Assembly (NCBI GenBank): GCA_030603635.1
Contig: JAUVXK010000016.1
Coordinates: 1 to 37,206, forward strand
Direction of reading: 5' to 3'
Source of the DNA: Burkholderiales bacterium
GTDB lineage: Bacteria; Pseudomonadota; Gammaproteobacteria; Burkholderiales; Burkholderiaceae_C
Length of the DNA stretch: 37,206 nucleotides
Shown: positions 1 to 9,028 of the stretch, piece after piece
How positions within the stretch are numbered: position 1 is the first letter of the stretch
How the letters are laid out: the number at the start of each line of letters is the position of its first letter
Translations under genes and position numbers: made by a program
The notes under the pieces: generated by a model
Databases searched by the model: none
What the model was told of the DNA's origin: nothing
Seen by the model: the letters and a program-made list of their open reading frames with translations, nothing else

Positions 1-162
1 CAGCTTGCCGCTGGGGTAGGGCAGCATGGAGCAGGCGTAGAACTTGGGCTTGGGTTGGCCTTGCGCATCGGTCGCGTGTTCGTTCACGCGGTAGGCGTCG
101 CGGGCGGTCCAGTGGGCGTGGGCGGCACGCTCCACGTCCTGCGGGGTGTATTTGTCTTGCAT
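1..162 (-). CDS. leuS: Leucyl-tRNA synthetase, N-terminal fragment (cut by window edge)
   Basis: The reverse strand from 162 down encodes 54 residues beginning [18 protein letters not shown] and reaching [14 protein letters not shown] at the window edge. That is the N-terminus of class Ia leucyl-tRNA synthetase, directly before the HIGH-type ATP-binding motif, which would follow outside the window. The enzyme charges tRNA-Leu in the cytoplasm. The frame is open without interruption. The ATG at 160-162 lies five bases after the dapB stop, so the gene is probably translated from the bamE-dapB-leuS message. No strong Shine-Dalgarno sequence is visible. Because only the start is present, integrity of the editing and anticodon-binding domains cannot be judged. 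Confidence 0.93.
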   Translation of the reverse strand, partial: MQDKYTPQDVERAAHAHWTARDAYRVNEHATDAQGQPKPKFYACSMLPYPSGKL

Positions 163-167
163 GGGGA

Positions 168-980
168 TCAGCGCAGATTCAGCACATCAAACATGTCGTA
201 CAGGCCGTTGGGCTTGTCGGCCAGAAAGCGCACGGCGCGCAGGCTGCCCTGGGCGTAGGTGGCGCGGCTGCTGGACTTGTGGGTGATCTCGATGCGCTCA
301 CCGGTGCCCAGGAACATGACGGTATGGTCGCCCACCACGTCGCCGCCGCGCACAGTCGCAAATCCGATGGTGGACGGGTCGCGCTCACCGGTGTGGCCGT
401 AGCGCTCGTACACGGCGCAGTCCTTCAGGTCGCGGCCCAGGGCGTCGGCGATCACCTCACCCATCTTGAGCGCGGTGCCGCTGGGGGCGTCCACCTTGTG
501 GCGGTGGTGGGCTTCCACGATCTCGATGTCGTAGCCGGTGGCCATGGCCTTGGCAGCCATCTCCAGCAGCTTCAGGGTCACGTTCACGCCCACACTCATG
601 TTGGGCGCCATCATGACGGCAATGTGCTTCGATGCCTCGGCGATCTCGGCTTTCTGCACGTCGGAGAAACCGGTCGTGCCAATGACGAGCTTCACCCCAT
701 GCTGCACACAGGCCCGCAGGTGGGCCATGGTGCCCTCGGGACGGGTGAAATCGATCAGCACGTCGCTGCCGGCCATGCTCGCCAGATCGGCGGCGATCGC
801 CACGCCGCTGCGCTGACCCAGGAAGGCAGCGGCGTCCTGACCGATCGCCGGACTGACCGGCTGGTCCAGCGCACCGCTCAGGGCGCAGTCAGCGGCGGCC
901 TGGACGGCCTCGATCAGCATGCGGCCCATGCGGCCGCTGGCGCCCGCAATACAGACGCGGTGGGGAGTGACGGTGGGCAT
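168..980 (-). CDS. dapB: 4-hydroxy-tetrahydrodipicolinate reductase
   Basis: This 270-residue protein reduces 4-hydroxy-tetrahydrodipicolinate to tetrahydrodipicolinate with NAD(P)H, in the route to lysine and meso-diaminopimelate. The N-terminal Rossmann fold carries GASGRMGR at residues 13-20, and the substrate-binding and catalytic motif [15 protein letters not shown] lies at 156-170 with the His pair at 158-159 and Lys162. Length is normal for the family. The ATG at 978-980 lies five bases downstream of the bamE stop and the stop lies five bases before leuS, so the three genes probably share a message that begins at bamE. Confidence 0.97.
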   Translation of the reverse strand: MPTVTPHRVCIAGASGRMGRMLIEAVQAAADCALSGALDQPVSPAIGQDAAAFLGQRSGVAIAADLASMAGSDVLIDFTRPEGTMAHLRACVQHGVKLVIGTTGFSDVQKAEIAEASKHIAVMMAPNMSVGVNVTLKLLEMAAKAMATGYDIEIVEAHHRHKVDAPSGTALKMGEVIADALGRDLKDCAVYERYGHTGERDPSTIGFATVRGGDVVGDHTVMFLGTGERIEITHKSSSRATYAQGSLRAVRFLADKPNGLYDMFDVLNLR

Positions 981-985
981 GGCGG

Positions 986-1558
986 TCAGCGGGATTCCAG
1001 CGGCGGGTAGCTGGCGGTGGACGGCGCCGGCGGCGTGGGACTGGCTGCCGTTGCCGCCGAACCGGTGTTGTAACGCTCATGGAAGGCACGCAACTGCTCT
1101 TCGGTGGCTTCCAGCACGGGAGCCCGGCCCGGCCGGCGCCGGGTGTCCAGCGAGGACACGAATTCTTCCTCGGTGGGCAGTTCGTCGGCCTCAATACGCT
1201 CCAGCAGGGGGCCCTCGAAGAATACCGACACGCGGCGCTGCTGCGGCTCCTGCCCCTGACGCCGGAAGGTGAACACGTAGTCCCAGCGATCGGCGTGGAA
1301 GGCACTGGCCACCAGCGGCGTGCCCAGGATGTTGCGCACCTGTTCGCGCGACATGCCCGGCTGCAGGGCCTCGACCTGTTCGCGCACCACGACATTGCCT
1401 TGAAGGATGTCGATGCGGTAAGGCGTGATCAGGCCGCCGAGCGTGCTCAGGGACGCCGCGGTGTCGTTCAGGCTGGCACAGCCCGGCAGAGCCAGGACCG
1501 CGGCCGCCAGCGCACCGGCGCCGGCCAGACGAAGGCGATTCGAGAGGGGTGTGGACAT
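986..1558 (-). CDS. bamE: Outer membrane assembly lipoprotein BamE (SmpA/OmlA)
   Basis: This 190-residue lipoprotein is the BamE subunit of the outer-membrane beta-barrel assembly complex. It starts at 1558 ([15 protein letters not shown]) with a lipoprotein signal ending in LALPGC, where Cys27 would be lipidated. The SmpA/OmlA domain follows, with the recognisable stretches [30 protein letters not shown] and WDYVFTF. An Ala/Pro/Ser-rich tail of about 40 residues follows the domain; E. coli BamE is only 113 residues. The open frame continues further upstream across fur, but the signal peptide fixes the start here. Divergence from fur is the classic omlA-fur arrangement. dapB follows after five bases. 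Confidence 0.93.
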   Translation of the reverse strand: MSTPLSNRLRLAGAGALAAAVLALPGCASLNDTAASLSTLGGLITPYRIDILQGNVVVREQVEALQPGMSREQVRNILGTPLVASAFHADRWDYVFTFRRQGQEPQQRRVSVFFEGPLLERIEADELPTEEEFVSSLDTRRRPGRAPVLEATEEQLRAFHERYNTGSAATAASPTPPAPSTASYPPLESR

Positions 1559-1624
1559 GGTGGCGGTGCGGATATGTGAGCCGAAACGTGCGCCGGGCAG
1601 GCGCAACGTACTATCATGCAGGGC

Positions 1625-1630
1625 ATTGTA
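1625..1630 (-). promoter_or_regulatory. Candidate -10 element for bamE-dapB-leuS
   Basis: On the reverse strand positions 1630-1625 read TACAAT, a close match to the sigma-70 -10 hexamer, 66 bases before the bamE start. No good -35 match stands out upstream. A TACTAT on the forward strand at 1609-1614 could serve fur in the same way. Both are suggestions from sequence only. Confidence 0.3.
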
Positions 1631-1708
1631 GCCCTTGGACCCGGGGCGGATGCGTTGGGCCACGGCACCGCATCGCGCGGCACACGGGCAACGACCGGCG
1701 AGATCTGC

Positions 1709-2149
1709 ATGACCAACATCGAAGAACTCAAGAGCACGGGCCTGAAGGCCACCCTGCCCCGCCTCAAGATCCTGGAGATATTCCAGACAGGGCATCAGCG
1801 CCACATGACCGCCGAGGACGTGTTCCGGGTGCTGCTCGACGAGCGCAGCGACATCGGCTTGGCCACCGTCTACCGGGTACTCACCCAGTTCGAACAGGCG
1901 GGGCTTCTGATCCGCAGCAACTTTGAGTCCGGCAAGGCCGTGTACGAACTCAACGAGGGGCAGCACCACGACCACCTCGTCTGCCTGGACTGCGGCCGGG
2001 TCGAGGAGTTCTACGACGCAGAGATCGAAAAGCGCCAGCAGTCCATCGCCACATCCCGCGGCTTCGAGATCCAGGAACACGCCCTGTCGCTGTACGCGCA
2101 TTGCACCAAGACCGACTGCGAACACCGCGCCAAGCAGCGGCGCCCGTGA
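1709..2149 (+). CDS. fur: Ferric uptake regulator Fur
   Basis: This 146-residue cytoplasmic metalloregulator binds Fe(II) and represses iron-uptake genes. It starts [20 protein letters not shown] and shows the Fur winged-helix signature ([18 protein letters not shown]). The metal-binding region is [11 protein letters not shown], containing the CxxC pair, and a second C-x4-C pair lies near the end (HCTKTDCEH). The frame stays open upstream to 1616, but E. coli Fur homology begins at the ATG at 1709, preceded by a GGCGAGA sequence. It is divergent from bamE and converges with hprK, leaving 13 bases between stops. No Fur box was recognised in the intergenic region by eye. Confidence 0.97.
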   Translation: MTNIEELKSTGLKATLPRLKILEIFQTGHQRHMTAEDVFRVLLDERSDIGLATVYRVLTQFEQAGLLIRSNFESGKAVYELNEGQHHDHLVCLDCGRVEEFYDAEIEKRQQSIATSRGFEIQEHALSLYAHCTKTDCEHRAKQRRP

Positions 2150-2162
2150 CCACCGGACGCGC

Positions 2163-3113
2163 TCAGGCGTTGCGCAGCATGGCGGCACGCTGACGCTGCA
2201 CGAACTCCTGATAAGTGTCGATGCCGCGCAACTGCAGGATGGTGTTGCGAACGGCCGCCTCCACGAGCACCGCGATGTTGCGGCCCGCCACGACCTGGAT
2301 CACCGCCTTGCGCACCGCCACCCCCAGGATGTCCTGATGCAGGGGCTCGTGGGGCAGGCGCTCGTAGTCGCGCTCCATGGTCTGCTTGCGCACCAGGTGC
2401 ACGATGAGCCGCAGCCGCATCTTACGGCGCACGGCCGTTTCTCCGAAGATGGCCTTGATGTCGAGCAGACCTATGCCGCGCACCTCCAGCAGGTTCTGCA
2501 GCAGGTCCGGGCAACGCCCTTCGAGGGTGGTCTGGTTGACGCGGTGAAAATCCACCGCGTCATCGGCCACCAGCCCGTGACCGCGTGAAATCAGTTCCAG
2601 CCCCAGCTCACTCTTGCCCAGCCCCGACTCCCCGGTGATCAGCACGCCCACCCCCAGGATGTCCATGAACACGCCATGCAGCGTGGTGCGCTCGGCAAAG
2701 TGGCGCGACAGGTAGGCGCGCAGCACGTCGATGACGAACCCCGCCGAGTAGGTGGTGGTGAACAGCGGGATGTGCGCACGCTCGCACATCGCCAGCAGCT
2801 CCGCCGGCGGCTGGGCATCGTCGGCCACCACCAGCACCGGCGGCTCCAGCACCACGATACGCGACACCCGGCGGCGACAGTCCTCGGGCGTGGAATTCAA
2901 CAGGTAGGCCACTTCCCTGTGTCCCAGCACCTGTACGCGGTACGGATGGATGTAGTTGAGGTAGCCCACCAGATCGGCGCCCGACCGGGCTTCGCTGACG
3001 GCTTTCTCGTCGAAACGCCGTTCGGACGCACTCTGACCGGCCGCCCATTGCCACTTGAGGGTTTCGCGGTGGTCCTCGAACAGGACGTCGGCGCTGACGA
3101 CGGCAGGTTTCAT
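2163..3113 (-). CDS. hprK: HPr kinase/phosphorylase
   Basis: This 316-residue enzyme phosphorylates, and dephosphorylates, a serine of HPr-like phosphocarriers. The C-terminal kinase domain has the Walker A motif GESGLGKS at 161-168 and the HprK signature [12 protein letters not shown] at about 208-219. The N-terminal domain occupies roughly residues 1-130. It lies 36 bases after ptsN on the same strand, the common proteobacterial layout in which HprK acts with the nitrogen phosphotransferase branch rather than with sugar uptake. HPr and enzyme I genes are not in this window. Translation starts at an ATG at 3111-3113 without a strong Shine-Dalgarno sequence. Confidence 0.96.
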   Translation of the reverse strand: MKPAVVSADVLFEDHRETLKWQWAAGQSASERRFDEKAVSEARSGADLVGYLNYIHPYRVQVLGHREVAYLLNSTPEDCRRRVSRIVVLEPPVLVVADDAQPPAELLAMCERAHIPLFTTTYSAGFVIDVLRAYLSRHFAERTTLHGVFMDILGVGVLITGESGLGKSELGLELISRGHGLVADDAVDFHRVNQTTLEGRCPDLLQNLLEVRGIGLLDIKAIFGETAVRRKMRLRLIVHLVRKQTMERDYERLPHEPLHQDILGVAVRKAVIQVVAGRNIAVLVEAAVRNTILQLRGIDTYQEFVQRQRAAMLRNA

Positions 3114-3149
3114 GGGCAGGACGGTGCTTCGGGCACCGGCAGGGGACGC

Positions 3150-3620
3150 TCAGGCGACGGCGTGGGCCGACTGCCAGTTGGCGATGAGCTGGTGCAACTC
3201 GGCAGAGACCTTGCTGTCCTTCATCTGTTCGCGCAAGGGGGCATCGCTGAGGAGCTCGGCGATCTCGGACAGGATTTCCAGGTGCTTCTGGGTCGCGGCT
3301 TCCGGCACGAGCAGGAAGATCATGAGGCGGACCGGCTGCTCGTCGGGGGCATCGAAGCCGATCGGATGGGCCAACTGGAACACGGCCGCCAGCGGCTGCT
3401 TGAGCCCCTTGATGCGGCCATGGGGAATGGCCACGCCATGGCCCAGCCCGGTCGAGCCCAGGCGCTCGCGGGCAAACAGGCTGTCAGTGATCAGCGCACG
3501 GTTGAGCCCATGCAGCGACTCGAACAGCAGCCCTGCTTCCTCAAACGCACGTTTCTTGCTGGTGGCATCGACGGCGACCAGCACCTGCTCGGCAGGCAAT
3601 ATCGCGGAAAGACGGTTCAT
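3150..3620 (-). CDS. ptsN: Nitrogen-regulatory phosphotransferase protein EIIA-Ntr
   Basis: This 156-residue PTS EIIA type-2 domain protein is the terminal phosphate acceptor of the PTS-Ntr regulatory chain. The active-site stretch GHGVAIPHGRI places the phosphorylated histidine at about His67. It starts MNRLSAILPAEQV at 3620, with GAGG about seven bases upstream as the ribosome-binding site. It is separated from upstream hpf by an intrinsic terminator (3675-3713), so it needs its own promoter or read-through. A reverse-strand CATAAT at 3646-3641 is a possible -10, overlapping a small 6-bp hairpin (3634-3650). hprK follows on the same strand. Confidence 0.95.
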   Translation of the reverse strand: MNRLSAILPAEQVLVAVDATSKKRAFEEAGLLFESLHGLNRALITDSLFARERLGSTGLGHGVAIPHGRIKGLKQPLAAVFQLAHPIGFDAPDEQPVRLMIFLLVPEAATQKHLEILSEIAELLSDAPLREQMKDSKVSAELHQLIANWQSAHAVA

Positions 3621-3674
3621 AACAACCTCACGGAGGGCAGATTATGCCCTTATGAGCCATTCTGCCTAGTCCCC

Positions 3675-3713
3675 AAAAACAAACAAGCCGCTTGACAAAG
3701 TCAGCGGCTTGTT
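3675..3713 (-). terminator. Intrinsic terminator after hpf
   Basis: An 11-bp perfect inverted repeat pairs 3682-3692 (AACAAGCCGCT) with 3703-3713, with a 10-base loop. On the reverse strand it is followed by GTTTTTG (A-run at 3675-3679 on the forward strand). This is a standard Rho-independent terminator for leftward transcription leaving hpf, 35 bases past its stop. It would separate hpf from ptsN-hprK, or act as a partial terminator between them. Confidence 0.88.
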
Positions 3714-3748
3714 GCAGTGCAATATAAGTCAGCACTATGACGAACGTC

Positions 3749-4081
3749 TCACTGAAGTTCGCGTTTCGCCGTTTCGTGGTGGTGATCCTGTACTTTGGTC
3801 TTGTAACGAAGCACCTGCCGGTCCAGCTTGTCGGCAAGCTCGTCGACCGCGGCGTAGAGATCGGCGTGCGCGCACTCGGCAAAAATGTCCTTACCTTTCA
3901 CATGGATATTGCACTCGGCTTTCTGTCGGTAGTCCTTTTCCTTGATGTTGTCCACGGTCAGCAGAACCTTGATGTCCACCACCTGGTCGAAATGTCGGGA
4001 AATGCGGTCAAGCTTGGTCGTCACGTAGGAGCGCAGTGCGGGAGTGATTTCGAGGTGGTGACCACTGATCGTCAAGTTCAT
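3749..4081 (-). CDS. hpf: Ribosome hibernation-promoting factor (HPF/YfiA family)
   Basis: This 110-residue protein belongs to the sigma-54 modulation/HPF family, which binds the 30S decoding region and helps form inactive 100S ribosomes in stationary phase. It starts [20 protein letters not shown] and continues with [18 protein letters not shown], both typical of the short/medium form. The long-form C-terminal dimerisation domain is absent. A near-perfect Shine-Dalgarno AAAGGAGG lies six bases before the ATG. In many proteobacteria hpf follows rpoN; here corA diverges upstream instead, and hpf has its own promoter and terminator. Confidence 0.94.
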   Translation of the reverse strand: MNLTISGHHLEITPALRSYVTTKLDRISRHFDQVVDIKVLLTVDNIKEKDYRQKAECNIHVKGKDIFAECAHADLYAAVDELADKLDRQVLRYKTKVQDHHHETAKRELQ

Positions 4082-4109
4082 GAAGAGCCTCCTTTGCTCT
4101 GGTTGACAT

Positions 4110-4133
4110 GATCGGGTCCGGGGGGACCCGATC
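4110..4133 (-). promoter_or_regulatory. 10-bp perfect hairpin in the hpf leader
   Basis: Positions 4110-4119 (GATCGGGTCC) and 4124-4133 form a perfect 10-bp inverted repeat around a four-base loop. It lies between the proposed hpf promoter and the Shine-Dalgarno sequence, ending about 28 bases before the hpf start. No T-run follows on either strand, so it is not an ordinary intrinsic terminator. It may stabilise the mRNA, affect translation, or be a protein-binding palindrome. Confidence 0.6.
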
Positions 4134-4158
4134 CGGGAAACGTGGTTCTTTCGCCTCC

Positions 4159-4187
4159 ACTATGCCTGCTCGCGCGGTTTTGGGCAA
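4159..4187 (-). promoter_or_regulatory. Candidate sigma-70 promoter of hpf
   Basis: Read on the reverse strand, TTGCCC (4187-4182) and CATAGT (4164-4159) are spaced by 17 bases. This would start transcription near 4152 and give hpf a leader of about 70 bases containing the 4110-4133 hairpin. It is a prediction from match and spacing only. Confidence 0.5.
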
Positions 4188-4370
4188 GCCGGCACGACGT
4201 CATCGAGGCGTCATGCGGCGGTGCGATAATTTCGCGTTGTCCTGAGATTCGGAAGACCGTCCCGGATAACCGCCCTGATGGCGCGCGCCCGGTGACCGGT
4301 GGTGGTGAGCAGCCAGACACCGATCTTTGTCGCGACCCCGGTCTGATCGTTTGCGTTCTGGGAGCATCGA

Positions 4371-5357
4371 ATGCTCAATGTGTTCACCCTGGTCAATGGC
4401 CGCCTGTTCCAGGAAGAGATCGATTCCCTGGAAGAGTTGGCCCGTTTCAAGCCCATCTGGGTGGATCTCGAGTCACCGACGCCGGAAGAGCGGCGCTGGG
4501 TGCGTCAGCATTTCGGCCTGTCCATCCCCGAGGACGCGATGGACGAGGACATCGAGGAATCGGCGCGCTTCTTCGAGGAAGACAACGGCGAGCTGCATGT
4601 GCGCTCCGACTTCCTCATCGACGACGAAAACAACCCGCGCACGGTGCGCGTGGCCTTCATCCTCAACGAACAGAACGAGTCCCTCAAGAGCCGGGGCGTG
4701 CTGTTTTCCATCCACGATGAGGACGTGCCGGTGTTCCGCCTGCTGCGTCTGCGTGCGCGCCGCATGCCCGGCCTCATCAAGGACGCGAAGGACGTGCTGC
4801 TAAGCCTGTTCGACACCGACGCCGAATACTGCGCCGACACGGTCGAGGAGATCTACGACGACCTGGAACGCATCAGCCGCAAGGTGCTGTCGGGTCAGGT
4901 GACCGACCAGATCGCCTCCGAGGTGCTGGCCGGGATTGCACGCCACGAGGACATGTCAGGCCGCATCCGCCGCAACATGATGGACACGCGCCGCGCCGTC
5001 AGCTTCATGATGCGCACGCGGCTGCTGAGCGCCGAGCAGTTCGAGGACGCGCGTCAGATCCTGCGCGACCTGGATTCGCTGGACAGCCACACGGCCTTCA
5101 TGTTCGACAAGATCAACTTCCTGATGGACGCCACCATCGGTTTCATCAACATCAACCAGAACAAGATCATCAAGATCTTCTCGGTGGCGAGTGTGTCGCT
5201 GCTGCCGCCCACCCTGGTGGCCAGCAGCTACGGCATGAACTTCGAGTTCATGCCCGAGCTGCAGTGGAGCTACGGCTACCCGTTCTCGATCGCGCTGATG
5301 GTGCTGTCGGCGGTGATTCCGATGGTCTACTTCCGCAAGCGCGGCTGGCTGAAATAA
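4371..5357 (+). CDS. corA: CorA family magnesium/cobalt transport protein
   Basis: This 328-residue protein is a CorA-type divalent cation channel of the inner membrane. A long acidic, helical cytoplasmic N-terminal domain is followed by two C-terminal membrane segments. The signature YGMN lies at residues 287-290, followed by FEFMPEL, and the basic C-terminus is RKRGWLK. It starts MLNVFTLVNGRLF with GGGAG about eight bases upstream. The 289-base region to divergent hpf holds a GATAAT at 4225-4230 as a possible -10. If that is used, the corA leader would be about 130 bases. The gene converges with mtnN, four bases apart. Confidence 0.96.
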   Translation: MLNVFTLVNGRLFQEEIDSLEELARFKPIWVDLESPTPEERRWVRQHFGLSIPEDAMDEDIEESARFFEEDNGELHVRSDFLIDDENNPRTVRVAFILNEQNESLKSRGVLFSIHDEDVPVFRLLRLRARRMPGLIKDAKDVLLSLFDTDAEYCADTVEEIYDDLERISRKVLSGQVTDQIASEVLAGIARHEDMSGRIRRNMMDTRRAVSFMMRTRLLSAEQFEDARQILRDLDSLDSHTAFMFDKINFLMDATIGFININQNKIIKIFSVASVSLLPPTLVASSYGMNFEFMPELQWSYGYPFSIALMVLSAVIPMVYFRKRGWLK

Positions 5358-5361
5358 GCCT

Positions 5362-6117
5362 TCAGAGCAGGTTCAGCGCCTTGCGCACGATGCGGCCACT
5401 GTAGTGGCGCGCCACCTGCTGCAGGAAGTGCTGGAAGTCCACATGCGCAGCATCGTCGGCCCGGTCGGAGACGGTGCGCACCACCGCGAAGGGCACGCCA
5501 TAGTCGTGGCACACCTGTGCCACGGCGGCGCTTTCCATGTCGACCGCGAGGGCTTCGGGCAAGGCGACACGCAAGGCGGCACTCTCGGCCTCGGTGGCGA
5601 CGAAGCGATCCCCGGTGACGATCTCCCCCTGGTGCACGCTGGGCGCATGCAGGCCCAGACCGCGCAGCACCGCTTCATCCAGCAGCTTGGGCAGCCAGGT
5701 CACGGCGTCGCGGGCAGCGGCGTGCAGCACCTGCGCCAGCGCCAGGTCGGCCTTGAACCGGCTGACCCCATAACCCGGCACCTCCCAGCGCGGAAAGAGG
5801 GGCGACGCGTCCAGGTCGTGCTGGGCGACGGCGCTGGCCACCACGATGTCGCCCACCTCCACACCCGCGGCCAGCCCCCCGGCCACGCCGGTGAAGATCA
5901 CCTGCTGCGGTTCGAACCGCTCGCACAGCACGGTGGCGGTGGTGGCCGCCGCCACCTTGCCGATGCCTGAGAGCACCGCGACCACCTCGTGGCCCTGCAG
6001 GTGACCGGTCCAGAAGGTCCGACCGCCGGCGACGACTTTCTGCTCGTCCGGCATGAGCTGCAGGATTTCGGCCAGTTCCTCGTGAACGGCGCTGATGAGG
6101 GCGATGCGTTGACCCAT
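5362..6117 (-). CDS. mtnN: 5'-methylthioadenosine/S-adenosylhomocysteine nucleosidase
   Basis: This 251-residue enzyme hydrolyses methylthioadenosine and S-adenosylhomocysteine to adenine plus the thioribose product, clearing by-products of SAM use. The N-terminus MGQRIALISAVHEE places an acidic pair at 13-14, as in the family. GVAGGL, the nucleoside-binding and catalytic DMESAAVAQV, and SDRADD follow. The start at 6117 is preferred over an upstream in-frame ATG at 6174 because homology begins here and a GGAG lies upstream; the longer form would overlap the fadD end. It is the last gene of a leftward group after fadD. Confidence 0.95.
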   Translation of the reverse strand: MGQRIALISAVHEELAEILQLMPDEQKVVAGGRTFWTGHLQGHEVVAVLSGIGKVAAATTATVLCERFEPQQVIFTGVAGGLAAGVEVGDIVVASAVAQHDLDASPLFPRWEVPGYGVSRFKADLALAQVLHAAARDAVTWLPKLLDEAVLRGLGLHAPSVHQGEIVTGDRFVATEAESAALRVALPEALAVDMESAAVAQVCHDYGVPFAVVRTVSDRADDAAHVDFQHFLQQVARHYSGRIVRKALNLL

Positions 6118-6133
6118 GGGGCGTGGACTCCGA

Positions 6134-7828
6134 TCAGGCTTGGCCGCGCAGTTCGCGGCGCAGAATCTTGCCAACCGGGGTCTTGGGCAGCTCGGTGCGG
6201 AACTCGACCACCTTGGGCTGCTTGTAGCCGGTCAGGCGCTGACGGCAATAGTCTCGCACATGTTCCTCGGTCAGCGACGGATCTTTCTTGACGACGATCA
6301 ACTTCACCGCTTCCCCCGAGTGCGCGTCGGCGATGCCCACGGCGGCGCACTCCAGCACGCCCTCCATGCCCATGACCACATCCTCCACTTCGTTGGGGTA
6401 GACGTTGAAGCCACTGATAAGGATCATGTCCTTCTTGCGGTCCACGATTTTGAAATAGCCGCGTTCGTCCATGACGCCGATGTCGCCGCTCTTGAACCAG
6501 CCGTCGGCCGTCATGACCTTGGCGGTTTCATCGGGACGCTGCCAGTAGCCGGCCATGACCTGCGGACCCTGGATGGCGATCTCGCCCGGCTGACCCACAG
6601 GAACTTCATTCCCGTCGTCGTCGATGCACTTCATGAGCGTGCCCGGCAGAGGAACGCCGATGGTGCCGGTGAACGCGGTGTTGGTGACCGGATTGCAACT
6701 GGCCGAAGGACTGGTCTCTGACAGACCGTAACCTTCGCAGATGGGACAACCGGTGCGCTCCAGCCACTGCTGGGCGACGGCGCTCTGGACCGCCATGCCC
6801 CCGCCCACCGACACTTTGAGGTTGCGCCAGTTGACCTGATCAAAGTCCGGGTGGTTGAGCAGGGCGTTGAACAGCGTATTCACCGCCGGAAAGCTGTGGA
6901 AGGTGTGGCGGCTGAGTTCCTTGATCACCGCCGGCAGGTCGCGCGGGTTGGGGATGAGGATGTTCTTGCCGCCGTTGCGCATGCTCAGCATCATGTTCAC
7001 CGTGAAGGCGAAGATGTGATAGAGCGGCAGGGCGCACACGGCGGTGGACTGCTCGTGGGCCGGAATCTTCTTCATCACCGGGTCGTTCCAGGCCTCGGAC
7101 TGCAGCACGTTGGCGATGACGTTGCGGTGCAGCAGTACCGCCCCCTTGCTCACGCCAGTGGTGCCACCGGTGTATTGCAGCACGGCCATGTCGTCGGGGC
7201 CGATGGCGACCGGGGCCAGGGACAGGCGACTGCCGGCACGCACGGCATCATTGAACCGCAGGGCGCCCGGCAATTCGAAAGGGGGCACCATTTTTTTGAC
7301 CTTGCGCACCACGTGGTTGACCAGCGTGCCCTTGAGCCAGCCCAGCATGTCGCCCATGGCGCACAGCACCGTGTGCTTGACGGGGGTGTTGGCGATGCAC
7401 GCCTGCAGGGTGTGCGCGAAGTTCTCGATGATGACGATGGCCTTGGCGCCCGAGTCTCTGAGCTGGTGTTCCAGCTCACGCGCGGTGTAGAGCGGGTTGA
7501 CGTTGACGACCACCAGGCCCGCCCGCAGGATGGCGGCCACCGCCACCGGGTACTGCGGCACATTGGGCATCATCACGGCCACCCGGTCTCCCTTGACCAG
7601 GCCTTTGCCCTGCAGGTAGGCGGCCAGTGCCATGGACTGCTGATCGATGACGGCGTAGCGGAAGTCCCTGCCAAGGAAGCTGTAGGCCGGGCGGTCGGCG
7701 TAGCGCGCAAAGCTGTCCTCCAGCAGGCCGACAAGAGAGCGATAGGCGGTGGGCTCGATCTGTTCAGGCACCCCGGGCGGGTACGCGCTCAGCCACGGCT
7801 TGTCAGCCGACGTGACGGAACTGGGCAT
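6134..7828 (-). CDS. fadD: Long-chain acyl-CoA synthetase (AMP-forming)
   Basis: This 564-residue AMP-binding enzyme activates fatty acids to acyl-CoA through an acyl-adenylate. The P-loop YTGGTTGVSKGA is at 219-230. GYGLSETSP and the hinge/acyl region GWFKSGDIGVMDERGYFKIV follow, then DRKKDMILISGFNVYPNEVE and the C-terminal catalytic lysine region PKTPVGKILRREL. Length and motif order match FadD. The ATG at 7828 has GGAGA eight bases upstream. It precedes mtnN by 16 bases and follows a diguanylate cyclase gene 118 bases upstream on the same strand. Other AMP-forming CoA ligases share these motifs, so chain-length preference is inferred. Confidence 0.94.
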   Translation of the reverse strand: MPSSVTSADKPWLSAYPPGVPEQIEPTAYRSLVGLLEDSFARYADRPAYSFLGRDFRYAVIDQQSMALAAYLQGKGLVKGDRVAVMMPNVPQYPVAVAAILRAGLVVVNVNPLYTARELEHQLRDSGAKAIVIIENFAHTLQACIANTPVKHTVLCAMGDMLGWLKGTLVNHVVRKVKKMVPPFELPGALRFNDAVRAGSRLSLAPVAIGPDDMAVLQYTGGTTGVSKGAVLLHRNVIANVLQSEAWNDPVMKKIPAHEQSTAVCALPLYHIFAFTVNMMLSMRNGGKNILIPNPRDLPAVIKELSRHTFHSFPAVNTLFNALLNHPDFDQVNWRNLKVSVGGGMAVQSAVAQQWLERTGCPICEGYGLSETSPSASCNPVTNTAFTGTIGVPLPGTLMKCIDDDGNEVPVGQPGEIAIQGPQVMAGYWQRPDETAKVMTADGWFKSGDIGVMDERGYFKIVDRKKDMILISGFNVYPNEVEDVVMGMEGVLECAAVGIADAHSGEAVKLIVVKKDPSLTEEHVRDYCRQRLTGYKQPKVVEFRTELPKTPVGKILRRELRGQA

Positions 7829-7946
7829 GCAGGTCTCCGATGTGGTTCTTTGGCACCGGGCCTGGCGGCACCGATGACGATGCCGGCATTATGCGGTCAG
7901 GCCAAGGCCTGGCCTGTCCTGTATTTCCCTGACATCAGACTGACAA

Positions 7947-8978
<1,032 letters not shown>

Positions 8979-9028
8979 GACGACGTCCGTGGGAGTGGGG
9001 CAAGGGCGGCCGCCATGCACCCGGCCGA

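Noticed and set aside
1616-1708. A longer N-terminus for Fur beginning at 1616
   Set aside because: The added residues do not resemble Fur, which begins at MTNIEELK (1709). The upstream part overlaps the divergent promoter region.
4082-4370. A magnesium riboswitch in the corA upstream region
   Set aside because: Only small inverted repeats were seen, with no terminator-antiterminator pair and no known riboswitch core recognised.
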